This document shows, piece after piece, positions 15,165 to 23,112 of a DNA stretch of 36,066 bases. The stretch's first letter is position 1. Each line of letters opens with the position of its first letter. Below the pieces are notes generated by a model that did no database searches, was not told the DNA's origin, and saw only the letters and a list, made by a program, of their open reading frames with translations. Made by a program: the position numbers and the translations under genes. Source of the stretch: PALSA-505 sp035308365 (lineage in GTDB: Bacteria > Actinomycetota > Actinomycetes > Streptosporangiales > Streptosporangiaceae); contig DATGGU010000146.1 in the NCBI GenBank assembly GCA_035308365.1, positions 1 to 36,066 of the forward strand. The letters are read 5' to 3'.

Positions 15165-16323
15165 GGCCGACGCCGCGCACGTCGGTGATCAGCCGAGGGT
15201 GCTCGCGCCAGAGCGCGCGCAGGCCATCGAGCAGGACCTCGCCCTGGGTGACGGCATTGGCCAGCAGGCCCTCGGACTGGATCACGTCCAGGGTGGCCAG
15301 CCCGGCCGCGCACGGCACCGGACTGCCGCCGTAGGTCGAGCCATGAGAGCCCGCCGTCCAGCGTTCCATCAGGCCGGCCCGGGCCATGAACGCGCCGAGC
15401 GGAAGTCCGGACGCGATGCCCTTGGCGCTGAGCAGGATGTCCGGGGCCACACCGGCGTGCTCGATCGCCCACAGCCGGCCGCTACGCCCCATCCCTGACT
15501 GAACCTCGTCCGCCACCAGCAGGATCCCGTGCCGGTCACACAATTCGCGCAGCCGCACCAGCCACTCCCACGGCGGCACTATGTAGCCGCCCTCGCCGAG
15601 GATCGGCTCGACGAATATCGCGGCCACCTCAGACGGTGCGACCTCGTAGCGGAACAGCGTGTTTTCCAGGTAGTCGAAGGTCTCGCCGGCGTCGTGACTG
15701 CGCGCCCCGGTCTGCGGGTCGCGGCGGCTGAAGGCGTAGGGCGCGTGCAGGACACCGGGCAGGAGGGGGCCGAACCCCTGGTGGTACTTGGCCTTCGACG
15801 CGGTGAGAGTCACCGCCCCGTAACTGCGCCCGTGGAACGCACCGAAGAAGCTGATCACGTACTGGCGGCGGGTCGCGTACCTGGCCAGCTTGAGCGCGCC
15901 TTCGACCGCCTCCGCGCCGGAGTTGGTCAGGAACACCCGGACCCGTCCTTCGATCGGGGCGGTCGCCGCCAGCGCCTCGCACATCTGCGAGTAGACCGGC
16001 AGGTAGAAGTCGCTCGCGGAGTAGTGCAGCAACTGCCCGGCCTGCTCGCTGATCGCCGCCACCACCTTGGGGTGCGCGTGCCCGGTCGAGGTCACCGCGA
16101 TACCGGCGTTGCAGTCGAGGAACAGGTTGCCGTCGGTGTCTTCTATGACGGCGCCCCATCCCCTGCGCGGCGCCAGCGGGTAGGCACGGGGCAGCGACCC
16201 GCTGGTCACCGCGCCGTCGCGGGCGAGCACCTCGCGGGCGCGGGGCCCGGGCAGCTCGGTGCGGATGTCCGGGACCGGCCTGCCCGCCAGCCAGGCCGGT
16301 GCCGAGATCGCCACGCCGGTCAT
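14962..16323 (-). CDS. Class III aminotransferase (acetylornithine/GABA/lysine type)
   Basis: A 453-residue fold-type I PLP enzyme of the acetylornithine aminotransferase family. Visible marks: 'NAGIAVTSTGHAHPKV', 'TNSGAEAVEGALKLAR', 'GAFHGRSYGA', 'VEPILGEGGYIVPP', 'ADEVQSGMGRSG' with Asp272, and the PLP lysine Lys301 in 'LLSAKGIASGLPLGA'. Such enzymes act on the omega-amino group of GABA, ornithine or lysine; some relatives are amino acid racemases. Its start overlaps the stop of the aldehyde dehydrogenase gene (ATGA), so the two likely work in series, aminotransferase making a semialdehyde and the dehydrogenase oxidising it. Lysine to aminoadipate or ornithine to glutamate are both possible. 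It could also serve the neighbouring AmCP pathway, where LysJ is normally a class III enzyme. Confidence 0.8.
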   Translation of the reverse strand: MTGVAISAPAWLAGRPVPDIRTELPGPRAREVLARDGAVTSGSLPRAYPLAPRRGWGAVIEDTDGNLFLDCNAGIAVTSTGHAHPKVVAAISEQAGQLLHYSASDFYLPVYSQMCEALAATAPIEGRVRVFLTNSGAEAVEGALKLARYATRRQYVISFFGAFHGRSYGAVTLTASKAKYHQGFGPLLPGVLHAPYAFSRRDPQTGARSHDAGETFDYLENTLFRYEVAPSEVAAIFVEPILGEGGYIVPPWEWLVRLRELCDRHGILLVADEVQSGMGRSGRLWAIEHAGVAPDILLSAKGIASGLPLGAFMARAGLMERWTAGSHGSTYGGSPVPCAAGLATLDVIQSEGLLANAVTQGEVLLDGLRALWREHPRLITDVRGVGLMIGVELRTSELADQVQASSFERGLLVLGCGDSSIRISPPLVIEREQAQTALKVFADAVAAVGRQAP

Positions 16324-17885
16324 GCGATCACCGTCTGGGACTGCTCGCGCATGTACTGCTGCACGTAGTTGAGGCCCCCTCCGGCCTTGCCCGAACTGCC
16401 TGAGCCCTTCCACCCGCCGAAGGGCTGGACACCGGGCCAGGCGCCGGTGGTGGCGCCGGCGGCACGGTTGACGTACACGACGCCGGCCTGGATGCGGTCA
16501 AGGAACTGGCCGACTTCGGCCTGGTCCGTTGAGAAGAACCCGGCGGTAAGGCCCAGGTCGGTGTCGTTGGCCTGGTCCAGGGCCTCGTCCAGGCTGTCTA
16601 CCGGGACGACGGCGATGAGCGGTATGAACAGCTCGTCGCGCAGCACCCAGTCGTCCGCGGGCAGGCCGGTGACCACGGTGGGGGCAAGGTAGTACCCGTC
16701 GGGCAGCCCGGCGGCGCCGCGCAGCACCTCGCCGCCGGCCACCACCCGGCCTTTCTCGCGGGCGTGCGCGACAGCCCTGGTGAAACGGTCCACCGCCTCG
16801 GCGTCGATCACCGGGCCCAGGAACGTGGACCGGCCCGTCGGGTCACCGACTGCGAGTTCGCTGGCCTTGTCCGCCAGCTTGGCCAGGAAGTCGTCGTACA
16901 CCTCACGCTGCACGTAGGCGCGCGAGCAGGCCGAGCACTTCTGCCCGGACATGCCGAAGGCGGAGCGGGCGATCCCGGCGGCGGCCGTATCCAGGTCGGC
17001 CTTCCGCGACACGATCGCCGGGTTCTTGCCGCCCATCTCGCAGATCACCGGCTTGGGGTACCGGTCGGAGAAGTGGCCGGAGATCTGCATCCCCACCGCG
17101 TAGGAGCCGGTGAAGGTCAGCCCGTCCACTCCCGGGGAGGCGACGAGCATGGCGCCGACCTCGTCGCCCCCGGGCAGCAGGTGGAAGAGCCCTGGGTCCA
17201 GTCCGGCGTCACGCATGCATTCGTACAGCTTGGCCGCGCTGAACGAGCCCTGCCTGCTCGGCTTGAGTATGACGGTGTTGCCTGCCGCCAGCGCCGCTCC
17301 TGCCGGGCCGGCCGCCAGCGCCATCGGGAAGTTGAACGGGACGATCACGCCCCACACCCCGTACGGCCGCATCACGCTGCGGTTGTGCTCACGCGGCGAG
17401 AGGGTGCCCATCTGCTTGACGAAGCCGTCGTTGTCCTCGATCTGCTGGCAGTAATACCGGATGAGATCCGCGGATTCCTCGACGTCCCCCAGTGCCTCCA
17501 GCCGGTTCTTGCCGACTTCCAGGCTCATCAGCGCGGCCAGTTCGTTAGAACGCTCGCTGATCAGGTCGGCCACGGCCCTGAGCTGCCTGATCCGTTCCTG
17601 CCAGGGCACTGCCGCCCAGCCGGGGGCGGCGGCCGCCGCCGCGGCCACGGCGTCGTCCACGTCGGCCCGGGTGGACTCGTGCACCTGGCAGAGCTGGAGT
17701 GAAAGGTCGCCAGGGCTGGTCACGGTGAAGATGGGGCCGCTGGTGCGGGGCTTGCCGTTGACGTATCCGGGGATGGTGGCGCCCAGCCAGGTCTTGGCCA
17801 GGCGCAGGCCCTCGTCGTAAGCCGCCTGCAGGTCCTCGTTGTCGGCCGACAGTGTGGCATAGGTCACACGGAATCGCGTTGCCAT
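16320..17885 (-). CDS. Aldehyde dehydrogenase, P5C/semialdehyde type
   Basis: A 521-residue NAD(P)-dependent aldehyde dehydrogenase. Catalytic residues are visible: Asn185 in 'VPFNFPMAL', Glu283 in 'CEMGGKNPAIV', and nucleophile Cys317 in 'GQKCSACSRAYV'. The sequence around the cysteine and 'GKNPAIV' resembles RocA/PruA-type glutamate-semialdehyde (P5C) dehydrogenases more than succinate-semialdehyde enzymes. Aminoadipate-semialdehyde dehydrogenase is another option. ATG 17885 is preceded by GGAGGAGGAG. It sits 30 bases downstream of the enoyl-CoA hydratase gene and overlaps the aminotransferase start, in a TetR-led operon of amino-acid or amine catabolism. Confidence 0.85.
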   Translation of the reverse strand: MATRFRVTYATLSADNEDLQAAYDEGLRLAKTWLGATIPGYVNGKPRTSGPIFTVTSPGDLSLQLCQVHESTRADVDDAVAAAAAAAPGWAAVPWQERIRQLRAVADLISERSNELAALMSLEVGKNRLEALGDVEESADLIRYYCQQIEDNDGFVKQMGTLSPREHNRSVMRPYGVWGVIVPFNFPMALAAGPAGAALAAGNTVILKPSRQGSFSAAKLYECMRDAGLDPGLFHLLPGGDEVGAMLVASPGVDGLTFTGSYAVGMQISGHFSDRYPKPVICEMGGKNPAIVSRKADLDTAAAGIARSAFGMSGQKCSACSRAYVQREVYDDFLAKLADKASELAVGDPTGRSTFLGPVIDAEAVDRFTRAVAHAREKGRVVAGGEVLRGAAGLPDGYYLAPTVVTGLPADDWVLRDELFIPLIAVVPVDSLDEALDQANDTDLGLTAGFFSTDQAEVGQFLDRIQAGVVYVNRAAGATTGAWPGVQPFGGWKGSGSSGKAGGGLNYVQQYMREQSQTVIA

Positions 17886-17915
17886 CGTGCTCTCTCCTCC
17901 TCCTGCGGGAAGGCC

Positions 17916-18731
17916 TCAGCCCTGTCCTGGTGCGGACCGGCGCCGGAACTCGTTCGCCGCCAGCTTGGCGTCCGGGGTGTTGTGCAGCGCGAGGGCGCTT
18001 GCGACCTCGATCTCCTGCGAAACCTCCAGTGCCGCTTCCGGGCCCTGGTTGAGTGCGTTCTTCGCCCGGGCGATCGCCTGCCGGGGCCGCCCGCACAGTG
18101 TTCTGGCCATTTCGGTCGCGCAGGCCACGTCCTGGCCAGGCTCCGTCAGCCGGTTTATCAGGCCGAGCCGGTGTGCCTCTTCGGCACCGAACCGCTCGCC
18201 AAGCAGGACAAGCTCCTTCGCCTTCGGCAGGCCGACGGTGAGCGGCAGCAGGTGTGAGATGCCGCCGGTGACGGCCAGCCCGACCCCGACCTCAGGGAAG
18301 CCGAAGACCGCGTCCCTGGCGGCGACGATCAGATCGCAGCACAGCGCGAACTCACAGCCAGCGCCCAGCGCGTACCCGTGCACGGCGGCGATGACAGGAA
18401 ACGGCGCCAGCCTGATCTTGCGGGTGACATCTTGAAGGCGCTGCACCTGCCTTCGGTCCTGCCCCTCTGTGAGGGGCGGCTGCTCATGCCGCAGATCGTG
18501 GCCGGCGCTGAAGGCCCGCCCCGCGCCGGTCAGCACGGCCGCCCCCACGTCCTGCGAGATCGCCAGGTCGAGCGCGGCGCACAGGCCGTCCACCAGCGCG
18601 GGAATGACCGCGTTGAGCCGGTGCGGGCGGTTCAGCGTAACGATGGCCAGGTCGCCGTCCACCTGATAACGGACCTCTGGTTCGGCCGGCGCGTGCTGGC
18701 CCGTCACCGCGTGCTCGGTACCGCCGGTCAC
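17916..18731 (-). CDS. Enoyl-CoA hydratase/isomerase (crotonase family)
   Basis: A 271-residue crotonase-fold protein. It has the acyl-CoA oxyanion loop 'GRAFSAGHDLRHE', the second loop 'HGYALGAGCEFALCCDLI' with its glutamate, and 'FGFPEVGVGLAV' with the second catalytic glutamate. The presence of both glutamates favours hydratase activity. A CoA-thioester enzyme between a TetR regulator and a semialdehyde-forming pair suggests degradation of an amino acid through CoA esters, but the substrate is unknown. The GTG start at 18731 overlaps the TetR stop (GTGA), so the upstream frame extension to 19076 is spurious. Confidence 0.8.
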   Translation of the reverse strand: MTGGTEHAVTGQHAPAEPEVRYQVDGDLAIVTLNRPHRLNAVIPALVDGLCAALDLAISQDVGAAVLTGAGRAFSAGHDLRHEQPPLTEGQDRRQVQRLQDVTRKIRLAPFPVIAAVHGYALGAGCEFALCCDLIVAARDAVFGFPEVGVGLAVTGGISHLLPLTVGLPKAKELVLLGERFGAEEAHRLGLINRLTEPGQDVACATEMARTLCGRPRQAIARAKNALNQGPEAALEVSQEIEVASALALHNTPDAKLAANEFRRRSAPGQG

Positions 18732-19366
18732 GGTGCGCTGGCTCCAGCCTGGAGCCGCAGCGGCGGGCCGCTGGCCGGTGGGCTCCCGTCCTGGCGCGCA
18801 CCGCTGGACAGCAGTGCCCGCGCCATGGTCACGAACGCCGCGCTGATCTCGTCGAGCGAAAGCCGGCCCCTGGGGGTGTACCAGTGCGCGACCCCCGTGC
18901 ACATCTGGAGCAGCGCGAACGTTGCCAGCTTCACGTCGGGCACCGTGATCTCGCCCGCCTCGACCCCGCTCGCGATGGCTTCCTCCCAAATGGCCTGATA
19001 GGCATCGCGCAACGCCATCACGCGTGCCCGCCGCCCCGGTGACAGCGACCGGATCTCGGTATCGCCGACCCGGCACAGTTGCCGGTGCTGAGCGTGCCGC
19101 TGGACGTGCAGCGCAACCAGGTCCGCGATGCGCTCGCCCGGATCGCTGACCGTCCCGGCCAGGGCCTGCGCCGGGGTGAGCAGGTCGGTCATGCTCTCCA
19201 GCATTATCTGTTCCAGGAGATCTTCCTTGGTGCCCACGTAGTGATAGAGCGACGCGACGCTGATACCCGCCTGTTCAGCGATCTTCCTGATGCCGGTGCC
19301 CTCGAAGCCCTTGGCATAGAACAATCGCAATGCCGCTCGGCGCACGCGCTCTCCCGTTGACACCAT
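18728..19366 (-). CDS. TetR-family transcriptional repressor
   Basis: A 212-residue TetR-type regulator. The N-terminal helix-turn-helix reads 'ALRLFYAKGFEGTGIRKIAE' and 'QAGISVASLYHYVGTKEDLL', followed by an all-helical ligand domain. Its C-terminal layout resembles KstR2/FadR-like TetR proteins that sense CoA thioesters, which suits the enoyl-CoA hydratase it is coupled to. No Shine-Dalgarno precedes ATG 19366, but a TATAAC on the minus strand lies 8 bases upstream of the ATG, as in leaderless transcripts. It is likely autoregulated through the palindromes in the intergenic region shared with the AmCP operon. Confidence 0.85.
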   Translation of the reverse strand: MVSTGERVRRAALRLFYAKGFEGTGIRKIAEQAGISVASLYHYVGTKEDLLEQIMLESMTDLLTPAQALAGTVSDPGERIADLVALHVQRHAQHRQLCRVGDTEIRSLSPGRRARVMALRDAYQAIWEEAIASGVEAGEITVPDVKLATFALLQMCTGVAHWYTPRGRLSLDEISAAFVTMARALLSSGARQDGSPPASGPPLRLQAGASAP

Positions 19367-19470
19367 GACACGATGTTATAACACAACCTAGACGGTTGAT
19401 CGATCGATCGTTAGTATGCGGGAACGTGGAAATGTGGCAGCAAAGCGGCAATAACGGAGAACGAATACCG
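19367..19470. promoter_or_regulatory. Divergent control region between TetR operon and AmCP operon
   Basis: It contains a perfect 10-bp palindrome TGTTATAACA (19374-19383), which on the minus strand supplies a TATAAC -10 box for a leaderless TetR mRNA. It also contains an imperfect inverted repeat running from CTAGACGGTT to GATCGTTAG (19388-19414) around GATCGATCGATC, a plausible TetR operator. The + strand AmCP operon must start from the same region, so the TetR protein could control both. GGAGA at 19456-19460 is the probable ribosome site for the GTG at 19471. Confidence 0.55.
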
Positions 19471-20655
19471 GTGGGGACGGCGGCCATTCCGGGCAGCTCG
19501 CTGCCCAGGATCCTGCCCAAGATCTCTGATGCGACTCTGCGCGACAGCGCGCATATGCCGGGTATCGAATTCACGCCAGCCGATGCCGCCGTGATCGCGG
19601 GACTGCTGCGTGACGTGGGAGTCGATGCCATCGAGGCGGGGATCAGTTCACAGACCGACCAGAGCGACGCGGACCTGGCCAGGGCGGTGATCGACGAGGC
19701 CGGCGCCGGCCGGGCCATGACCCTGGTGCTGGCGCGCAACCGCCAGCAGGTGCGGCGCGATCTGGAGTTCGCCGCCGCTCTCGGCTTCCGCGCGGTCATG
19801 CTGTCCATCCCGACCTCGGACAGCCACGTCCGGCTCAAGCTGGGCACCGGCAGCAGGCGGCGGGTGCTGGCGCTGGCCAGCGGGGCGATCGCGGAGGCGA
19901 AGGACCGCGGGCTGCACACGACCTTCAGCGCGGAGGACGGCGCGCGAACCGATCCAGGGTTCCTGGCCGAGTATGTGGCCAGCGGGGCGGCGGCGGGCGC
20001 CGATCGTTTCCGGCTGGCCGAGACGGTCTCCGTGCTGCGGCCCGCTGATACTCACCGGCTGGTGACCGCGCTGGCCGGGGCGGCGGGCAGCACCGAAGTG
20101 GAGATGCACTCGCACAACATGCTCGGGCTGGCGGTGGCGAACGCGCTGGCCGCGGCCGAGGCGGGAGCCCAGTGGATCTCGGCCACCGTGGGCGGGCTCG
20201 GCGAGCGGGGCGGCAATACCCCGCTCGGCGAGGTGCTCACCTGCATGTGGCGGTTCTGGGCCGACCGCAGGTACGACCTGTCGCTGCTGACCAGGCTCTC
20301 CAGGGAGGTGGCGGCACGCAGCGGTGTGCCGCTCGGCGCCAGTGCCGGGGCGACGGCGGACCTCGCCTACAGTTACGAGATCGCCGGGCAGTGGGAGCAC
20401 CCGGACATGTTCGAGGCGATCCCAGCCGAGGTGGTGGGGAACAGCCGCCAGGTCCGGGTGCGCGGCAGGCTGCGGGCCGCGCTGCTGCGGGCCTGCCTGC
20501 CCCCGGAGATGATCGAGGATCTGGATCTGGACGCCGCGGTGCGCGAAATCCTGCGGGAAGACCTCCCGGCCGGCAAGGCCCCGATGGGCGCGGATGACCT
20601 CGAATCCGCGGTTATGACGTATGCGGCGACGGTGCGGGAAGGGAACCTACATTGA
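19471..20655 (+). CDS. Homocitrate/isopropylmalate synthase-like enzyme (DRE-TIM)
   Basis: A 394-residue DRE-TIM metallolyase: 'ISDATLRDSAHMPGIEF' (metal Asp20, catalytic Arg24), 'FSAEDGARTDP', 'EMHSHNMLGLAVANAL' with the metal-binding HxH (213/215), and 'GGLGERGGNTPLGEV'. The family condenses acetyl-CoA (or another acyl-CoA) with a 2-oxo acid. In Thermus and in AmCP clusters, homocitrate synthase feeds 2-aminoadipate formation. No aconitase-like or isocitrate-dehydrogenase-like partner is seen in this window, so the chain-extension route, if used, needs genes elsewhere. The serine-alanine-histidine after DATLRD, where NifV-type enzymes have Gly-Glu-Gln, marks a divergent subfamily. GTG 19471 has GGAGA 10 bases before it; ATG 19432 is an alternative. 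The stop overlaps the TTG start of the carrier gene. Confidence 0.8.
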   Translation: MGTAAIPGSSLPRILPKISDATLRDSAHMPGIEFTPADAAVIAGLLRDVGVDAIEAGISSQTDQSDADLARAVIDEAGAGRAMTLVLARNRQQVRRDLEFAAALGFRAVMLSIPTSDSHVRLKLGTGSRRRVLALASGAIAEAKDRGLHTTFSAEDGARTDPGFLAEYVASGAAAGADRFRLAETVSVLRPADTHRLVTALAGAAGSTEVEMHSHNMLGLAVANALAAAEAGAQWISATVGGLGERGGNTPLGEVLTCMWRFWADRRYDLSLLTRLSREVAARSGVPLGASAGATADLAYSYEIAGQWEHPDMFEAIPAEVVGNSRQVRVRGRLRAALLRACLPPEMIEDLDLDAAVREILREDLPAGKAPMGADDLESAVMTYAATVREGNLH

Positions 20656-20828
20656 CCGTCAACGGGATATGCCCGGAGTGCGATTTCTCGTTCAAAGCCG
20701 AGGACATGGAAGTCGGCGAAACCCTGGCCTGCCCGGAATGCGCGCTGACCTTGCAGGTGCGGGATATCAAGGGCACCGAACTTGACCTGGAGATGATCGA
20801 GGCCGACCTTCCCGATTGGGGCGAATGA
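20652..20828 (+). CDS. lysW: LysW-like amino-group carrier protein (AmCP)
   Basis: This 58-residue protein is the heart of the cluster. It begins at TTG 20652 inside the last codons of the synthase gene (4-base overlap, GGGAAGGGAA ribosome site). It has two zinc knuckles, 'CPECDF' (Cys7, Cys10) and 'CPECAL' (Cys27, Cys30), then a short strand and an acidic tail ending Pro-Asp-Trp-Gly-Glu. LysW proteins end in the same DWGE, and their C-terminal glutamate gamma-carboxyl receives the amino group of the substrate. The carrier then presents the amino acid to LysX, LysZ, LysY and an aminotransferase through its acidic surface. It is too short for most ORF calling. The context with LysX/Y/Z homologues makes the assignment firm. 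A large hairpin follows. Confidence 0.93.
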   Translation: MTVNGICPECDFSFKAEDMEVGETLACPECALTLQVRDIKGTELDLEMIEADLPDWGE

Positions 20829-20840
20829 CCACATGCCGGA

Positions 20841-20933
20841 TGAGGCTTATTCAGAAACCTCTGGGGATCAGCCAGCTACCGCAGCTCACAAACCTGGCGT
20901 GCGGGCCGCTGGGCTGGTTTTGAATAAGTCTCA
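20841..20933 (+). repeat. Large inverted repeat after the carrier gene
   Basis: Bases 20841-20859 (TGAGGCTTATTCAGAAACC) and 20916-20933 (GGTTTTGAATAAGTCTCA) form a nearly perfect 18-bp stem with one wobble pair and one bulged G, closing a 56-base apical region. It lies between the carrier gene and the decarboxylase gene. The AT-rich arms contrast with the surrounding DNA. It may be a terminator or attenuator, a processing or stability element that raises carrier-protein mRNA, or a MITE-like relic of a transposable element. Confidence 0.75.
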
Positions 20934-20962
20934 ATGCCGTAATCCATTCCAGGAAGCCGCTT

Positions 20963-22255
20963 GTGACCATTGACATGACGCGGGAGCAGGTACCGGTCGC
21001 CATCGGCGGCTGCGATGCCAGCACGCTGGCGCGTACCTACGGCACCCCGCTGTACGCCTACGACGAAGATGGCTTGCGCGGGACCTGCCGCGGCTACGCG
21101 AGCGCATTCCAGGCGGCCTGGCCGCGGGTGAGCGTCGCCTATGCCTGCAAGGCGTTCGCCACCTCCGCCATGTTGCACCTGGCGAGCGAAGAGGGCCTTG
21201 GCGTCGACGTCATGTCGCCGGGCGAGCTTTCCCTTGCCATCCGCGCCCGGGTGCCGCCCGCCTCGATCACCTACCACGGGGTGGCCAAGACCGCCGATGA
21301 GATCGGCCAGGCCGTCGCGGCTCGTGCCGGCCACGTGGTGATCGACTCCATCGAGGAAGTCGATGACATCGCGGCGGTGGCCGCCAGGCTGGGACGCCGC
21401 CAGCCGGTGCTGGCCCGGATCAATCCCGGCGTGGGCGTGGCCACCGACCCGAAGTACTGCACCAGCGGCGGCCAGTCCAAGTTCGGGCTGGGGATTGGCG
21501 ACGGAATGGCCCGCCGCGCCGTGCTCGCCGCACTGGCCGCACAGCATCTGCGGCTGGACGGAATCCATTTCCACCTCGGCTCGCAAATCATGGACAGCGG
21601 GCCGTACGTCCAGGCGATGAAGGTGACCGCCGCCTTCCTGGCGGACCTTCCGCAATGGCGCCCAGCCATGGTGGTGGCAGGCGGCGGAATGGGAGTGCGG
21701 TATGGCGACGGGCCCGCCGCGCCGTCACCCGGCGCCTGGGCGGCCGCGATCGGCGGGGCGTTTTCGCATCTGCTCGCGCCCGCCTGCGCACCCGATGTGA
21801 TCCTGGGCATCGAGCCGGGCCGTTCGGTGGTGGCCGGGCACGGCAGCACGCTGTACACCGTGGGCGCGGTCAAGCGCGACTCCGGCCGCCCGGATGAGGC
21901 CACCGTGGTGGTTGACGGCGGGCTGTCGGACAATCCGCGGCCGCTCATGTATTCGGCGGTCCACGAGGTCGTCCCGGCCTCGGTGTCCCCGGGGCAGGCC
22001 ACCGAGACCGCCCACATCTACGGCCGCCACTGCGAGACGGACCTGCTGTTCGGCGGGGTCACGCTGCCCCGTACCAGCCGGGGGGACGTGCTCGTGGTCA
22101 GGGACACCGGCGCCTACACGTACTGCATGGCGAGCAATTACAACAGGTTCGCGCGGCCGGCTGTCGTCTTCGCGCGCGGCGGCGCCAGCAGGCTGGTGGT
22201 GCGCAGGGAGACGCTGGCCGACGTGCTGGGCACGGACCTGGGCACATGCGCATAG
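20963..22255 (+). CDS. Diaminopimelate-decarboxylase-like PLP enzyme (LysA family)
   Basis: A 430-residue fold-type III PLP decarboxylase. Visible: PLP lysine Lys63 in 'VAYACKAFAT', 'HFHLGSQI' (His204), 'GIEPGRSVV' (284-287), Cys357-Glu358 in 'RHCETDLLF', and Tyr393 in 'SNYNRFARP'. All LysA landmarks are kept. The enzyme probably decarboxylates a D-configured amino acid carbon as in meso-diaminopimelate, and a DapF-like epimerase lies in the same operon. The first turn 'ACKAFAT' replaces the usual 'A.KAN', and the Cys-Glu motif has threonine for serine, so the substrate may differ from diaminopimelate. GTG 20963 follows AGGAAG by 6 bases. Its stop overlaps the LysX-like start by 10 bases. Confidence 0.85.
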   Translation: MTIDMTREQVPVAIGGCDASTLARTYGTPLYAYDEDGLRGTCRGYASAFQAAWPRVSVAYACKAFATSAMLHLASEEGLGVDVMSPGELSLAIRARVPPASITYHGVAKTADEIGQAVAARAGHVVIDSIEEVDDIAAVAARLGRRQPVLARINPGVGVATDPKYCTSGGQSKFGLGIGDGMARRAVLAALAAQHLRLDGIHFHLGSQIMDSGPYVQAMKVTAAFLADLPQWRPAMVVAGGGMGVRYGDGPAAPSPGAWAAAIGGAFSHLLAPACAPDVILGIEPGRSVVAGHGSTLYTVGAVKRDSGRPDEATVVVDGGLSDNPRPLMYSAVHEVVPASVSPGQATETAHIYGRHCETDLLFGGVTLPRTSRGDVLVVRDTGAYTYCMASNYNRFARPAVVFARGGASRLVVRRETLADVLGTDLGTCA

Positions 22256-23112
22256 CCATCGTCGCCGACCGGGTCGGGTGGGAGGAACGCCTCCTGCTCG
22301 CAGCGGCGGCCGGCCGGGGCGCCACCGCGTTCTGGCTCGATGACGGCGACATGTGTGCTGGCCCGCGGGCTGCTTCGGCCGCACCCGCCGATGTGTACCT
22401 GATCCGCAGCCGCAGCTACACCAGGGGCGCAGCCCTGGCCGGGCTGCTGTCCGACGGCGGCTCCCGCGTCGTCAACACGCCGGCCGCGATCGCGGTCTGC
22501 CAGGACAAGCTCGCCACCACCCGGGCGCTCGCCACGGCCGGCCTTCCGGTGCCGGATTTCCGCCTGGTGCTCAGCCGCAAGGACCTGCGCGCCGCCGTCG
22601 GCCAGCTTGGCCTGCCCTGTGTGCTCAAGCCGGTGTTCGGCGGGCTTGGCCGGCGGGTGCTGCTCATCAGGGACCGGGATCTCGCCGAGGCGTCCTATGA
22701 CTACGTGGAGCACTATGGCCAGAGCTTCGACCGGGTGCTGCTCGCCCAGCGGTACCACCCCGGCCAGGACCAGCGGGTGATCGTGGCCGGGCCCAACGTG
22801 GCCGCCGCCTACCAGCGGACGGGCCAGGATGACTGGCGCGCGAACGTGGCCACCGGTGCGGTGGTGTCGCCGGTTCCACCAGGCTCGGTTCCGCACGAAC
22901 TGGCCGTCGCCGCGGCCAACGTGGCCGGCGCCGAGGTGTGCGCCGTGGACCTGCTGACGGACCCGGCCGGCGGGTCGGTCATCTGCGAGGTCAACCACGT
23001 CCCGATGTTCCGCGGCGCCGTCGCAGCGTCCGGCCGCGACATCGCCGGGGAGATCGTCTCCTACCTGCTGGCCGGCACCCCGGTGCGGGATCGTCCGGGC
23101 GTCCTGGCATGA
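22246..23112 (+). CDS. lysX: LysX-like ATP-grasp ligase (AmCP-amino acid ligase)
   Basis: A 288-residue ATP-grasp enzyme with the LysX layout: 'MRIAIVADRVGWEERLLL' start, 'VNTPAAIAVCQDKLATTRAL', the nucleotide loop 'PCVLKPVFGGLGRRVLL', and 'AVDLL...VICEVNHVPMF' with metal ligands Asp234, Glu248 and Asn250. LysX joins the alpha-amino group of its substrate to the C-terminal gamma-carboxyl of LysW. In LysX and ArgX the substrate motif reads Asn-Thr-x-Arg-Gly-Gly; here it is 'ANVATGAVV' (200-207), lacking the Arg-Gly-Gly. This predicts a substrate other than plain 2-aminoadipate or glutamate. Downstream order X-Y-Z matches LysW-type pathways. Confidence 0.85.
   Translation: MRIAIVADRVGWEERLLLAAAAGRGATAFWLDDGDMCAGPRAASAAPADVYLIRSRSYTRGAALAGLLSDGGSRVVNTPAAIAVCQDKLATTRALATAGLPVPDFRLVLSRKDLRAAVGQLGLPCVLKPVFGGLGRRVLLIRDRDLAEASYDYVEHYGQSFDRVLLAQRYHPGQDQRVIVAGPNVAAAYQRTGQDDWRANVATGAVVSPVPPGSVPHELAVAAANVAGAEVCAVDLLTDPAGGSVICEVNHVPMFRGAVAASGRDIAGEIVSYLLAGTPVRDRPGVLA

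Noticed and set aside
17916..19076. N-terminal extension of the enoyl-CoA hydratase frame
   Set aside because: It overlaps the TetR gene in another frame; the GTGA overlap at 18731 gives a normal-length crotonase.
19388..19414. GATC-rich stretch as a replication or attachment site
   Set aside because: Only three GATC units and no accompanying boxes or integrase; an operator explains it better.
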